Origin: CAJPSE01 sp963514535
GTDB lineage: Bacteria; Synergistota; Synergistia; Synergistales; Aminobacteriaceae
DNA: 24,685 nucleotides
Assembly: GCA_963514535.1 (NCBI GenBank)
Contig: CAUPUB010000028.1
Location: 1 to 24,685, forward strand
Direction: 5' to 3'
Shown here: positions 16,701-23,459 of the stretch, in pieces
Numbering within the stretch: position 1 is the stretch's first letter
Layout of the letters: each line of letters opens with the position of its first letter
Program-made: the position numbers and the translations under genes
The notes under the pieces: model-generated
The model's database searches: none
The model's input: only the letters and a program-made list of their open reading frames with translations
What the model was told of the DNA's origin: nothing

Positions 16701-17082
16701 GATGGATGCGGAAAAACGGGTCATGGAGAATCCCATCCCATCTGCTGGAACCCCAACAGACGGCGGAATGCCCACGGCGTCCGTTTCGGATGGGCGGGCT
16801 CTCCTTGGAGGCGGGAGCACCGCGCCGGGAGGCGATGTCAGGTCATGTCCTAAGCGCTTTCATGGTACGGTACGGCTCGACCCCGGAAAGGTGGCGCTGG
16901 ATGCGGGGCGCATCGCCGAGGCGGTGAACGCCCCTCTGGGGGGGCAGGGTGGCGCACGCGTCCCCCTCCCGCTGGAGATCGAGGCGGAGCTCCCTAATGG
17001 AGCCCCCGAGCACGTCGTCCGGGCCGTGACCGAAAACAGCGCGACACTGAAGTTCGAGCATCATGCCTTTGAGGTGGAGTGA
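13741..17082 (+). CDS. DUF499 ATPase with N-terminal Swt1-like HEPN domain
   Basis: The product is 1113 residues. The first 140 or so resemble the Swt1-like HEPN domain, with an intact R-X4-H motif at Arg92-His97 (FRNRWAHQ). In HEPN proteins this is the RNase active site. The DUF499 ATPase follows: Walker A NFGGGKTHS (243-251) and Walker B LILVDEW with Asp358/Glu359. An Ala/Gly/Pro-rich linker around residues 985-1030 leads to a small C-terminal domain. In Hma-like operons this is the large ATPase encoded beside the DUF1156 methylase and helicase. Its exact role is not known to me. ATG 13741 follows GGGAGGA (13727-13733) with 7-nt spacing, 36 nt after the DUF4276 gene. GC content returns to the high level of the helicase and methylase genes. 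Confidence 0.87.
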   Translation: MAMTNYERVGRAMELLRLGLAPFVERELRNVVPDPQELAQSYFQGDPMAQKPLAEWDASLLLRLVWDAWNSTFKQVLGFSERSLVSELRTFRNRWAHQEKFSSDDTDRALDSAARLLTAISAPEADELNKMKMELRRIVYDEQVRGEKRRAGGSLVEAEPGVLKPWRAVVEPHDDVASGRYQQAEFAADLWQVHRGEGASEYRDPREFFRRTFLTDSLRRLLAGGAERLSGKGGDPVVQLQTNFGGGKTHSMLALYHLFSGVQPGELLGAEEILAEAGIGSLPAVRRVVLVGNKISPGNPSVKPDGATVRTLWGELAWQLGGAAAYERIRADDERATNPGDLLRELLREYGPCLILVDEWVAYARQLHDSGDLPGGSFETQFSFAQTLTESAKGVENSLLVVSLPASDTGAVHQEVDDAEVGGLRGREALDRLQNVVGRVESSWRPATAEEGFEIVRRRLFKSLDGADAFKSRDVTARAFSELYRSQRAEFPPECHDADYEERVRSAYPIHPEIFDRLYTDWSALVRFQRTRGVLRLMASVIHSLWERGDTSPLILPSTIPIDDPRVRSELTRYLPDNWDPVIGKDVDGPQSLPLRIDGDNPNLGKFSAARRVARTLYLGSAPTTTAPQKGLEDRRVKLGCAMPGEAVSVFGDALRRLVGAATYLYQDGVRYWYSTQPTVTKLAEDRAEQLRREPAKIARELEERLKSDLKQRADFERVHLFPRSSADVPDDRSVRLVVLSADHPFTKEEDNPAELAAQEILENRGTAPRLYRNTLIFLAADKIRLQDLEAELRRYLAWKSILEEKESLNLDPHQARQSEAQLKAANAAVLTRLPEAYQTLLVPTQSTPQEPVTFQAVRLSSGEGLAGWACKKLRNDENLLLSIGPAILRRHIDAIPLWRGDGNAVSLRQLAEDFAQYPYLPRLAKPDVLARAASEGVALLTWRSDTFAYAEGYDGVRYLGLRGGQNVSCSAEGGGLLVRPEAAEAQMDAEKRVMENPIPSAGTPTDGGMPTASVSDGRALLGGGSTAPGGDVRSCPKRFHGTVRLDPGKVALDAGRIAEAVNAPLGGQGGARVPLPLEIEAELPNGAPEHVVRAVTENSATLKFEHHAFEVE

Positions 17083-17100
17083 GGGGTAAGGGGGCGAACG

Positions 17101-17135
17101 GGAGAGCGTAACGGGGGCGTTTTTCTCCATTTTTT
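17101..17135 (+). terminator. Candidate intrinsic terminator of the defence operon
   Basis: GGAGA (17101-17105) can pair with TCTCC (17124-17128), with an inner AACG/CGTT stem, followed by a run of six T (17130-17135). It lies about 20 nt after the DUF499 stop codon, where an operon terminator is expected. Confidence 0.45.
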
Positions 17136-17163
17136 CTCCAGGATGTGCATGACGTAATTGATA

Positions 17164-17203
17164 GGCGGGAAAAGGGACTGCGTTCAAGGTCCTTTTTCCC
17201 GCC
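17164..17203. terminator. Strong hairpin between convergent genes, likely bidirectional terminator
   Basis: GGCGGGAAAAGGGAC (17164-17178) pairs with GTCCTTTTTCCCGCC (17189-17203): 15 base pairs with a single G-U wobble and a 10-nt loop. TTTG follows on the plus side. It lies between the stop codons of the DUF499 gene and hldE, which converge here, and marks the right border of the accessory operon. Confidence 0.65.
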
Positions 17204-17238
17204 TTTGTACAACCGTTCCTCTCTCGCGCCGATGGGAG

Positions 17239-19083
17239 CTACAGGCGTTCCAGAATCCAGTCCCTCAGGACGACCGCCTGGTTATGGGCGGTATCCTTCG
17301 CCGCGTAGATCAGGCTGACCCTTCCCCCGCTCAGACGTTCGCGGACCCAGCCCAGGAACTCCGGCCCCATGGGGTTCGTGTCCAGCTCGCCCCGATAATG
17401 CTCCGCAAACTCGGCGAATCTATCCTCCCTGTGAGCGAACTCCCGCCTCAGCTGCGTCGATGGGGCGATCTCCTTCCACCATCGTTCCACCTTGAGGGCC
17501 TCTTTCGAGACGCCTCGGGGCCACAGCCGGTCGACGAGGACGCGGCAGCCGTCGGAGGGGTCGGCTGCGTCGTATGCTCTTTTGAGCACCAGGTCTGGAG
17601 CCATGGTCCTCTTTCCCATTGGGCCGGGCGGCGCTCCACGCTCCAGAATCCCCGTCGTCGAGAGCCCCTCGACGAGCGGCAGAATGACGACCTCGCTCAC
17701 GAACTCCCGGCCCGGGAGGTCCTCGGCCCGATAGTCGCCGCCCTTCGCCAGCACGTCGGGCCTCAGCCCCGAGAGCAGGGCCGCCGGGGTATCCTCGTCG
17801 AACACGACCACCAAGTCGACGGGCCTCAGCGCGGCCAGGAGAAGCGCGCGGTTCCCCTCCGTGTTGACGGGACGGGACGGGCCCTTGAGGGCCCTGACGG
17901 ATCGGTTGCTGTTGAGCCCCACGACCAGGCGGTCCCCAAGGGCACGGGCCCGGCGCAGGCTGTCCAGGTGCCCGGCATGGAGTATGTCGAAGCATCCGTT
18001 GGTGAAGACCACCCGCAGCCCCTCGCCCTGCCATGCGCGGACCTGCGCCGCAGCCGTGGATGCGCCGACGATGGGACTCGTGAGGCTCGCCTCGCGGGTG
18101 CACTCGTCCAGCAGCTCCCGGGCGGAGACGGGATAGGTGCCGGACCGGGTGACGACGAACTGCGCCGCCTCGTTGGCCATGCGGGCGGCGGACTCCATGT
18201 CGAACCCCGCAGCGGAAAAGGCGGCCAGGACGGCGATGACGGTGTCCCCGGCGCCGCTGACGTCAAACACCTCGACGGGCCTCGCCGGGATGTGAAGGGG
18301 CTCGTCGCCGATCAGGCTCATCCCCTTCGAGGAGCGCGTCACGAGGAGACAGCCGATGCCGTAACGGCGCCGAACCTCCCCTCCGGCCGACGCGACGCGG
18401 GCGTCCTCGTTCGGGATGGGGGAACCCTGGACGGCCGCCAGCTCCCCCAAGTTGGGGGTCGCGACGTCCGCCCCCCGGTACTTCGACCAATCGGAGCCCC
18501 GGGGGTCGACGAACACGGGGATGCCCCGCGCTTTTGCCCGTGCGATCGCCTCCGTGCACAGCCCGTCGATGCAGAACCCCAGGCCGTAATCGGAGAGGAT
18601 GAGGGCTCCAGCCCCCTCTGCGGCGGCACGATCCAGAAAGCGAAGGGCCCTCTCCATCTGGGCGTCCGTCAATGGCGTCACCGTCTCGTGGTCGAACCGT
18701 GCCACCTGCTGGCCGCCGCAGAGCAGCCGGGTTTTCGTCAGGGTCGGACCCGGGCGGGCGAGGAGCTCCGCCTCGATGTTCAATTTCTGCAAATGGGCTT
18801 GGACTCGTTCCGCCCCGGGGTCGTTCCCCACGGTCCCCGACAGGAGGACCCGGCAGCCAAGCCCTCGAAGGTTCGCGGCGACGTTTCCGGCGCCGCCCAG
18901 GTTATCGGTCTCCGCCCCGCAGACGACCACGGGGATGGGGGCCTCGCGCGATACGCGGGAGGTCGCGCCGAACAGGTAACGGTCCAGCACCACGTCCCCC
19001 AGGACCATGACGGCGACATCAAACATACGGCCGCTGCGAAGAAAGTCCAGCAGAAACTGGAGCGGCTGGGGAGTGTTTTGCAT
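17239..19083 (-). CDS. hldE: Bifunctional HldE (heptose-7-P kinase / heptose-1-P adenylyltransferase) fused to a DUF488 domain
   Basis: HldE phosphorylates D-glycero-D-manno-heptose 7-phosphate and then adenylylates the 1-phosphate on the way to ADP-heptose for the LPS core. The PfkB-like kinase half shows GGAGNVAANL (63-72) and the catalytic SGAGD (276-280, base Asp280). The nucleotidyltransferase half shows FTNGCFDILHAGHLDS with HxGH at 369-372, and VLAKGGDY. HldE proteins usually end near residue 480. This one continues without a stop into about 120 residues of a DUF488 (YeaO-like) domain, from Met494 on, with LVDRLWPRGV (Asp518, Trp521), APST and EFAEHYRGEL. The role of that domain is unknown. 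The upstream GT9 stop codon lies 7 nt before the ATG, and its TTAGG is the only Shine-Dalgarno match, so coupling is likely. Confidence 0.92.
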   Translation of the reverse strand: MQNTPQPLQFLLDFLRSGRMFDVAVMVLGDVVLDRYLFGATSRVSREAPIPVVVCGAETDNLGGAGNVAANLRGLGCRVLLSGTVGNDPGAERVQAHLQKLNIEAELLARPGPTLTKTRLLCGGQQVARFDHETVTPLTDAQMERALRFLDRAAAEGAGALILSDYGLGFCIDGLCTEAIARAKARGIPVFVDPRGSDWSKYRGADVATPNLGELAAVQGSPIPNEDARVASAGGEVRRRYGIGCLLVTRSSKGMSLIGDEPLHIPARPVEVFDVSGAGDTVIAVLAAFSAAGFDMESAARMANEAAQFVVTRSGTYPVSARELLDECTREASLTSPIVGASTAAAQVRAWQGEGLRVVFTNGCFDILHAGHLDSLRRARALGDRLVVGLNSNRSVRALKGPSRPVNTEGNRALLLAALRPVDLVVVFDEDTPAALLSGLRPDVLAKGGDYRAEDLPGREFVSEVVILPLVEGLSTTGILERGAPPGPMGKRTMAPDLVLKRAYDAADPSDGCRVLVDRLWPRGVSKEALKVERWWKEIAPSTQLRREFAHREDRFAEFAEHYRGELDTNPMGPEFLGWVRERLSGGRVSLIYAAKDTAHNQAVVLRDWILERL

Positions 19084-19090
19084 ATCGGGC

Positions 19091-20125
19091 CTAACCGAAA
19101 AGGGAGGGATGATGCGCCGTGGAGCGGTGAACGGATGTCTTGCTGTCCTTGCCAGATTGATCCTCCACCATCTCTCTGAATGCCGAAAGAGCCCGGTCAG
19201 GCGTAATGTCCGCCAGGCAGTCCAAAGGACAATGATAATTGCGGCAGCCTGCCAAAGGGCAGCGCACCCGCACTTCCCGGAACCACGGCATCCGGAAGTT
19301 CATACCCCAAGAATCCGTGACACCGAAGAATCCCAGTGTCGGCGTGCCGAGCAAAGCGGCAAGGTGCAGCGGGCCTGTATCGTTGCCGACAGCGATTGTG
19401 CAGGATTCCGCGATTGCGGCCATCAGGGGAAAAGGCGTGAGTCCCACAAGATTGAGGACATTCGGAGCCCTCAACGCCTCTGCGATGGCTTTTGCCGTTT
19501 CCGCTTCTTTGGGGCCGTGTCCATTGAGCACGATTCCCCAGCCATTCTCGGCCAAAGGACGCAAAAATTCAATCCAGTGAGCGACGGGCCAAAACTTTTG
19601 TGGCTTACTGGCCCCAATAATTGCAAACAGGCGCTTGGTAGGAAGCGGGCGGAGCATGGAGCGGGCGTGTTCCTGGTCCTCCTTTTGAGTGAAGATCATG
19701 GGTTCGTCCCGCCGAGTGAAATCCACGTCAAGCGCGTCCAGATACTCCCAATGCGTGGTGGTGTAGGCAAACTGCATAACACTGTTGTACCCCAGACGAA
19801 AAGGCGCTTTGCTGAACAGTGCTGTTAAAGCGGCGGCGCCGCCGCGATACATGCTGATCAACCATTGGTACTCTCCACGGATGCAGTGCAGGACATGGAA
19901 GAAATCCCAAGGTCGTTTTTTGACATTCCAGAAAAGCAAATTGTCGATATAGGGCTGTTTTGAGAGAATGGAACCATACTCCGGACTGGTCAGAAACGTT
20001 AACCTGAGCTGAGGATAAGCTTTTTTGAACACATAAGCTGAAGCTGCGCTCTGGAGCACATCGCCGAAAGCGCTGAAACGGATCCACAGGACATTTTCCC
20101 CTTCTTTAGGTCGAACAACGCGCAT
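19091..20125 (-). CDS. Glycosyltransferase family 9, ADP-heptose:LPS heptosyltransferase-like
   Basis: The 344-residue protein resembles WaaF/RfaF-type heptosyltransferases. The N-terminal LWIRFSAFGDVLQS matches the GT9 acceptor-side loop. The C-terminal half has the nucleotide-sugar motif VGNDTGPLHLAALLGTPTLGFFG (near 245-267), and IIGASKPQKFWPVAHW is the segment that opens the second Rossmann domain. A Cys-rich stretch (CPLAGCRNYHCPLDC) near residue 300 also occurs in other GT9 enzymes. It should add heptose to the inner core; the heptose acceptor is not deducible. AAGGAG at 20142-20137 lies 11 nt upstream of the ATG. Codon use is more AT-rich than in the kds genes. It sits immediately before hldE, which supplies ADP-heptose precursor, supporting heptose as donor. 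Confidence 0.87.
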   Translation of the reverse strand: MRVVRPKEGENVLWIRFSAFGDVLQSAASAYVFKKAYPQLRLTFLTSPEYGSILSKQPYIDNLLFWNVKKRPWDFFHVLHCIRGEYQWLISMYRGGAAALTALFSKAPFRLGYNSVMQFAYTTTHWEYLDALDVDFTRRDEPMIFTQKEDQEHARSMLRPLPTKRLFAIIGASKPQKFWPVAHWIEFLRPLAENGWGIVLNGHGPKEAETAKAIAEALRAPNVLNLVGLTPFPLMAAIAESCTIAVGNDTGPLHLAALLGTPTLGFFGVTDSWGMNFRMPWFREVRVRCPLAGCRNYHCPLDCLADITPDRALSAFREMVEDQSGKDSKTSVHRSTAHHPSLFG

Positions 20126-20189
20126 CGGCCGCGGCTCTCCTTTGCTCTCACAAAATCCATAATCCCAATAAGGGCCGGTCTTTATTCTA

Positions 20190-20483
20190 TCAGACTTTTT
20201 TGATCAAAGTCCGTATATCCTGGGTGCGGCGATACTCCTTAAGCGCCCTATGTCCCTGGACGATCCCTCGGAGGTAGGTCGCGAAATTGCGGAAACGACC
20301 TCGGAAAAGGTGGCGCATGGAACGATTGAACCAGTAAATCTTCATCCTCATCCTCCGCAGGGCGGCCTGCCATCCCTTGTCGCCGCAGTTGATGAGCTCA
20401 AAGAGGAGGTGGTGATTGTACCAGCGTGCGGCGGACAGGGCGAGGAGGTCAAACCGACTGCGTTCAACATGCTTGAAGAGCCT
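20190..20483 (-). pseudogene. C-terminal remnant of an unidentified gene, possibly a glycosyltransferase
   Basis: Between the GT8 and GT9 genes a minus-strand frame is open for 97 codons to a TGA at 20190, but it has no start after the TAA at 20486-20484. The first ATG is only at codon 45. The peptide looks like real protein: basic and aromatic, with LFKHVERSRFDLLALSAARW, FELINCGDKGWQAAL, RMKIYWFNRSMRHLF and GHRALKEYRRTQDI. The same frame reads sensibly for some residues before the TAA (KALGLAFPFR), which suggests a nonsense mutation plus a lost 5' part. The place within an LPS glycosyltransferase cluster suggests a decayed transferase. Without a database match the family is unknown. If the remnant is discounted, 20126-20520 holds no gene. 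Confidence 0.5.
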
Positions 20484-20520
20484 TTACCGAAAGGGAAATG
20501 CCAATCCGAGAGCCTTGTTT

Positions 20521-21576
20521 TCATTGTGTCCTGGCTTTCCTGGATGTCGGCGTGAAGCGGCGCATGCGGCCAAGGAACCGGTAAAAGACGGTCCGGCTCA
20601 GCAGTGCGATGCTGGAGAACAGATCGTTACAGAAAACATCGCGCCAGAGCCTCTTCCCGATTCGACGGTAGCACTGCGCCGTATGACGATGACTTTCGGG
20701 GGAATTCTCCACGAGCCCAATCAAAATCTCAGCTGTTTGACAGGTGGTCAGGTTCGCTCCCCACGGAGTTTTGAGATACATCTTCCAGTAAAGTTTTTCC
20801 GTTGGGGTTCCCCTCAGCCCTGCCCAGGGTTTGGGACTCCGGATTGCGTGCATGATGGAGCCTTCCGTCGGACCGTCAAGGTTGCGATTATTAAATTTGT
20901 AGTCGATCAACTTGATGTCGCCGCAGAAGAGAGCGTTCAAAAAGTCCTGGTCAGGCAGGGCGGCGAGGAAGGCATTGTCTGAAAACCAGCGCAGAGCCTC
21001 CCCGATCAGGTCGTATCTTTCCCTGATGCGATCGAGCCGCATCACCAGAACCCCGGAGTTGATGTAACGGGGCAGGGAGCAGCCGATGAGGCGGGTTCTG
21101 AGAGCTTCGCAGGAGAAACGCCGGTTGGACTTTCCTGTCGAATGGTCCAGCACTCCCGCAAGACTGCAATCCTCTAGAGGTACGTCCCAGAGCTCCCTGA
21201 CGTCCAGGTTGACGATAATGTCGCAGTCCAGGTAGATGACCTTCTTCAAGGAGGGAAGCAGCTCCGGTATCAACAGGCGAAAGAGTGACCCGATGGACCA
21301 TTCGCCCTCTGCAAGGGCCAGGGCCTCTTGCCCCAGTGCGAGCGAAGAGGCGCCGGCATCGACGAAATTGACCGCTTTGCCGTAGGTTTCGGCGATCTGC
21401 TGCAGTCGTCTACGGTTTTCGGCCGTCAGGGTTTCGTCGTGCAGGATGTGCACGCATACGGGGCTTTGCGTGTTCTCGAAGATGGACGTCATCACAACGC
21501 CCGCATGTTGGGAGTACGTTCCCCTGGGGTCGTAGACGGCTAAAACGATCTCCATGAGGTTGTGCGGATGAGACAT
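20521..21576 (-). CDS. Glycosyltransferase family 8 protein (copy 1)
   Basis: The product is 351 residues. It has the GT8 N terminus (VLAVYDPRGTYSQHAGVVM), the metal-binding DxD as Asp117-Cys-Asp119 in VIYLDCDIIVNLD, YINSGVLVM, LPDQDFLNALF and IMHAIRSPKPWAG, in the order usual for GT8 (alpha-galactosyl/glucosyl) LPS transferases. It would add a hexose from UDP-sugar to the LPS core; the sugar is unknown. ATG 21576 is preferred because AGGAGGGG lies 7 nt upstream; the frame itself is open from 21603. It is a tandem paralogue of the gene upstream: their first hundred coding bases are about 92% identical, while the remainder has clearly diverged. The two genes are 23 nt apart. Confidence 0.88.
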   Translation of the reverse strand: MSHPHNLMEIVLAVYDPRGTYSQHAGVVMTSIFENTQSPVCVHILHDETLTAENRRRLQQIAETYGKAVNFVDAGASSLALGQEALALAEGEWSIGSLFRLLIPELLPSLKKVIYLDCDIIVNLDVRELWDVPLEDCSLAGVLDHSTGKSNRRFSCEALRTRLIGCSLPRYINSGVLVMRLDRIRERYDLIGEALRWFSDNAFLAALPDQDFLNALFCGDIKLIDYKFNNRNLDGPTEGSIMHAIRSPKPWAGLRGTPTEKLYWKMYLKTPWGANLTTCQTAEILIGLVENSPESHRHTAQCYRRIGKRLWRDVFCNDLFSSIALLSRTVFYRFLGRMRRFTPTSRKARTQ

Positions 21577-21599
21577 GTTCTTTCCCCTCCTCCCGGCAC

Positions 21600-22622
21600 T
21601 CAAGAGCGTTGCTTTCGTGTCCGCCCGAGGCGGGCCATGCCTTCTGCGAACAATATTTTCAAAAGCCTAAGCGAGATCGGGGCCTTGAGAATATCCCTGC
21701 GAAGGCGCATGAATATTTTTTTGTAGCACGCCGCCGTATGGAGGTGAAGCACGGGAGAGCGCTCCAGGCTGGAGAACAGTGCGTCAATCCAATTGTCGCT
21801 CCACGGCGTCCTGGAGAGCGTTTTCCAATAGAGAGGCTCTATGGAAGTTCCCTGATAGCCCTCCCAGGGCTTTGCGTTGGTCGCGTGCAGTATCGAGTCG
21901 GAAGGGTCTCCATGATAGGGATTGCATCGATTGAATCGGGCGTCCGCCAGCTTGATTCTGCCGCGAAAGAACGCATTGAGAAAATCCTGGTCCGGCAGGG
22001 TGGCCGTGTGCTTGTGTCGCGTGAACCAATGCGAACATTCCCTGACCATATCGTGTCGTTCCCTCATCCAACCCAGATTCATGACGAGGACGCCCGAGTT
22101 GACGTAACTCGAGGGGTCGCAGCCATTCAGACGGCAGCGGAAACCCTCGAAAGAAAAACGCTTTTTGAAGGCCTCCGACAAAACACGATCCTGGACCCCA
22201 ATCAGGCAGTGTCCGTCCAGAGGGATCTCCCACAGGTCTTTGATGTCCAGGTTAACGACGATGTCGCTGTCCAGGTAAATGACCTTGTCCAGAGGAAGGA
22301 CGTAGGAGGCGAAGAGTCGGTAGAGGGAACCTGGGGAAAAGGCTTTGTCGACGAGGGCCAGGACCTCCGGACCGAGTTTTTCCGCGTATCCGGACATATC
22401 CTCGAAGACGACGCCTTGAGCGTAAGGTTTTGCCGTGAGCGAAAGCTTTTCGCGGTTCTCCCTGGTCAGCGTCTTATCGTGCAGGACGTGCACGCATACG
22501 GGGCTTCGGGTGTTCTCGAATATGGATGTCATCACGACGCCCGCATGTTGGGAGTAGGTCCCCCTGGGGTCGTAGACGGCCAGGGCCACGTGTATCGTTC
22601 CGGCTGCCGTTTCCGCCGTCAT
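21600..22622 (-). CDS. Glycosyltransferase family 8 protein (copy 2)
   Basis: The product is 340 residues. DxD is Asp118-Ser-Asp120 in VIYLDSDIVVNLD, then YVNSGVLVMNLG, LPDQDFLNAFFRG and ILHATNAKPWEGY. The histidine of ILHATNAKPW is the usual second metal ligand of GT8 enzymes. The start is ATG 22622, whose ATGA overlaps the kdsB stop codon by 4 nt, so translation is probably coupled to kdsB. The frame is open well upstream, but that part is antisense-phase noise inside kdsB. Function should be hexosyl transfer to the LPS core. Relative to copy 1 there are compensatory length differences around residues 65-95, so the two probably differ in acceptor or donor. Confidence 0.88.
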   Translation of the reverse strand: MTAETAAGTIHVALAVYDPRGTYSQHAGVVMTSIFENTRSPVCVHVLHDKTLTRENREKLSLTAKPYAQGVVFEDMSGYAEKLGPEVLALVDKAFSPGSLYRLFASYVLPLDKVIYLDSDIVVNLDIKDLWEIPLDGHCLIGVQDRVLSEAFKKRFSFEGFRCRLNGCDPSSYVNSGVLVMNLGWMRERHDMVRECSHWFTRHKHTATLPDQDFLNAFFRGRIKLADARFNRCNPYHGDPSDSILHATNAKPWEGYQGTSIEPLYWKTLSRTPWSDNWIDALFSSLERSPVLHLHTAACYKKIFMRLRRDILKAPISLRLLKILFAEGMARLGRTRKQRS

Positions 22623-23395
22623 CGCCGGGCCCCTTCCAGCATCCTCCGCACCGCCTCCAGGTCCTCCGCGGTGTCGACGCTCGGCCCCGCGCCGCCGCAG
22701 CGCGTCACGGCGACGCGGAGCCTGTACCCGTGCTCCAGGATTTTGAGCTGCTCCAGCGACTCCGTCTCCGCCAGGGGCGTCATAGGGAGCTCCGCGTAGC
22801 GTCTGAGGAAGCCGGACCGGTAACCGTAGATGCCGATGTGCTCGTAGACGGGGACACGGGGCGTGCTGCGCGGGTAGGGGATGGGGGAACGGCTGAAGTA
22901 GAGCGCGTCGCCGTCCAGCCCCAGCACCACCTTGACCGCATTGGGGTTCGAGCGGTCCGCCTCGTCCCGCAGGGGGCGGCACAGCGTGGAGCAGACGACG
23001 TCGGGCCCCGAGAAGAGGGCCTCGGCCACCTCGTCGATCATGGCCGGGTCCAGCAGGGGCTCGTCGCCCTGGATGTTGATCACGGCGTCGAGGTCCCCTG
23101 CCTCCCTGTTCTTTTTCTCCAGGACCTCCGCGGCGCGGCTCGACCCGTTGAGGTGGTCCGGCGACGTCATCACCGCGGCCCCGTCCCCTGCAAAGGCGTG
23201 GACGGCCTCGAAGACGCGCCGGTCGTCCGTCGCAACGACAAGCTCCGTCAGGCAGAGCGCCCGAAGGGCCCGCTCGTAGACGTGCTGGATCATGGGCTTG
23301 CCGCAGATATCCGCCAGCACCTTGCCGGGCAGGCGGGTGGAGGCGTAACGGGCGGGGATGACGCCCAGGATTTTATATGCGCTTCGTAAAGTCAT
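22619..23395 (-). CDS. kdsB: 3-deoxy-manno-octulosonate cytidylyltransferase KdsB
   Basis: KdsB activates Kdo with CTP to CMP-Kdo for lipid A/core assembly. The 258 residues show the nucleotide-binding start VIPARYASTRLPGKVL with GKPMIQHVYERA, VVATDDRRV, the metal and sugar site VINIQGDEPLLDP, and VYEHIGIYGYR. A usual-length family member is about 250 residues. ATG 23395 follows AGAGGA with about 6-nt spacing. The gene lies 64 nt after kdsD and overlaps the start of GT8 copy 2. The bases are very GC-rich, unlike the glycosyltransferase genes downstream. Confidence 0.95.
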   Translation of the reverse strand: MTLRSAYKILGVIPARYASTRLPGKVLADICGKPMIQHVYERALRALCLTELVVATDDRRVFEAVHAFAGDGAAVMTSPDHLNGSSRAAEVLEKKNREAGDLDAVINIQGDEPLLDPAMIDEVAEALFSGPDVVCSTLCRPLRDEADRSNPNAVKVVLGLDGDALYFSRSPIPYPRSTPRVPVYEHIGIYGYRSGFLRRYAELPMTPLAETESLEQLKILEHGYRLRVAVTRCGGAGPSVDTAEDLEAVRRMLEGARR

Positions 23396-23459
23396 GAAGT
23401 TCCTCTCTTCAAGAAGTATTCAGGTGTGGTCGGCCGAAGGGCTCTACTGAGGGCGAGGA

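Noticed and set aside
5355..17082. Classical type I restriction-modification or BREX system
   Set aside because: No HsdS-like specificity subunit, PglZ phosphatase, BrxC-type or Lon-like gene is present. The set fits the DUF1156/DUF499/helicase group instead.
17158..19179. Open plus-strand frame opposite hldE
   Set aside because: The minus strand carries complete kinase, nucleotidyltransferase and DUF488 motifs; the plus frame has low-complexity shadow composition.
22623..22982. N-terminal extension of GT8 copy 2 back to 22982
   Set aside because: The extension is Arg/Pro/Gly-rich and lies entirely within kdsB in another frame; the ATGA overlap at 22619-22622 marks the true start.
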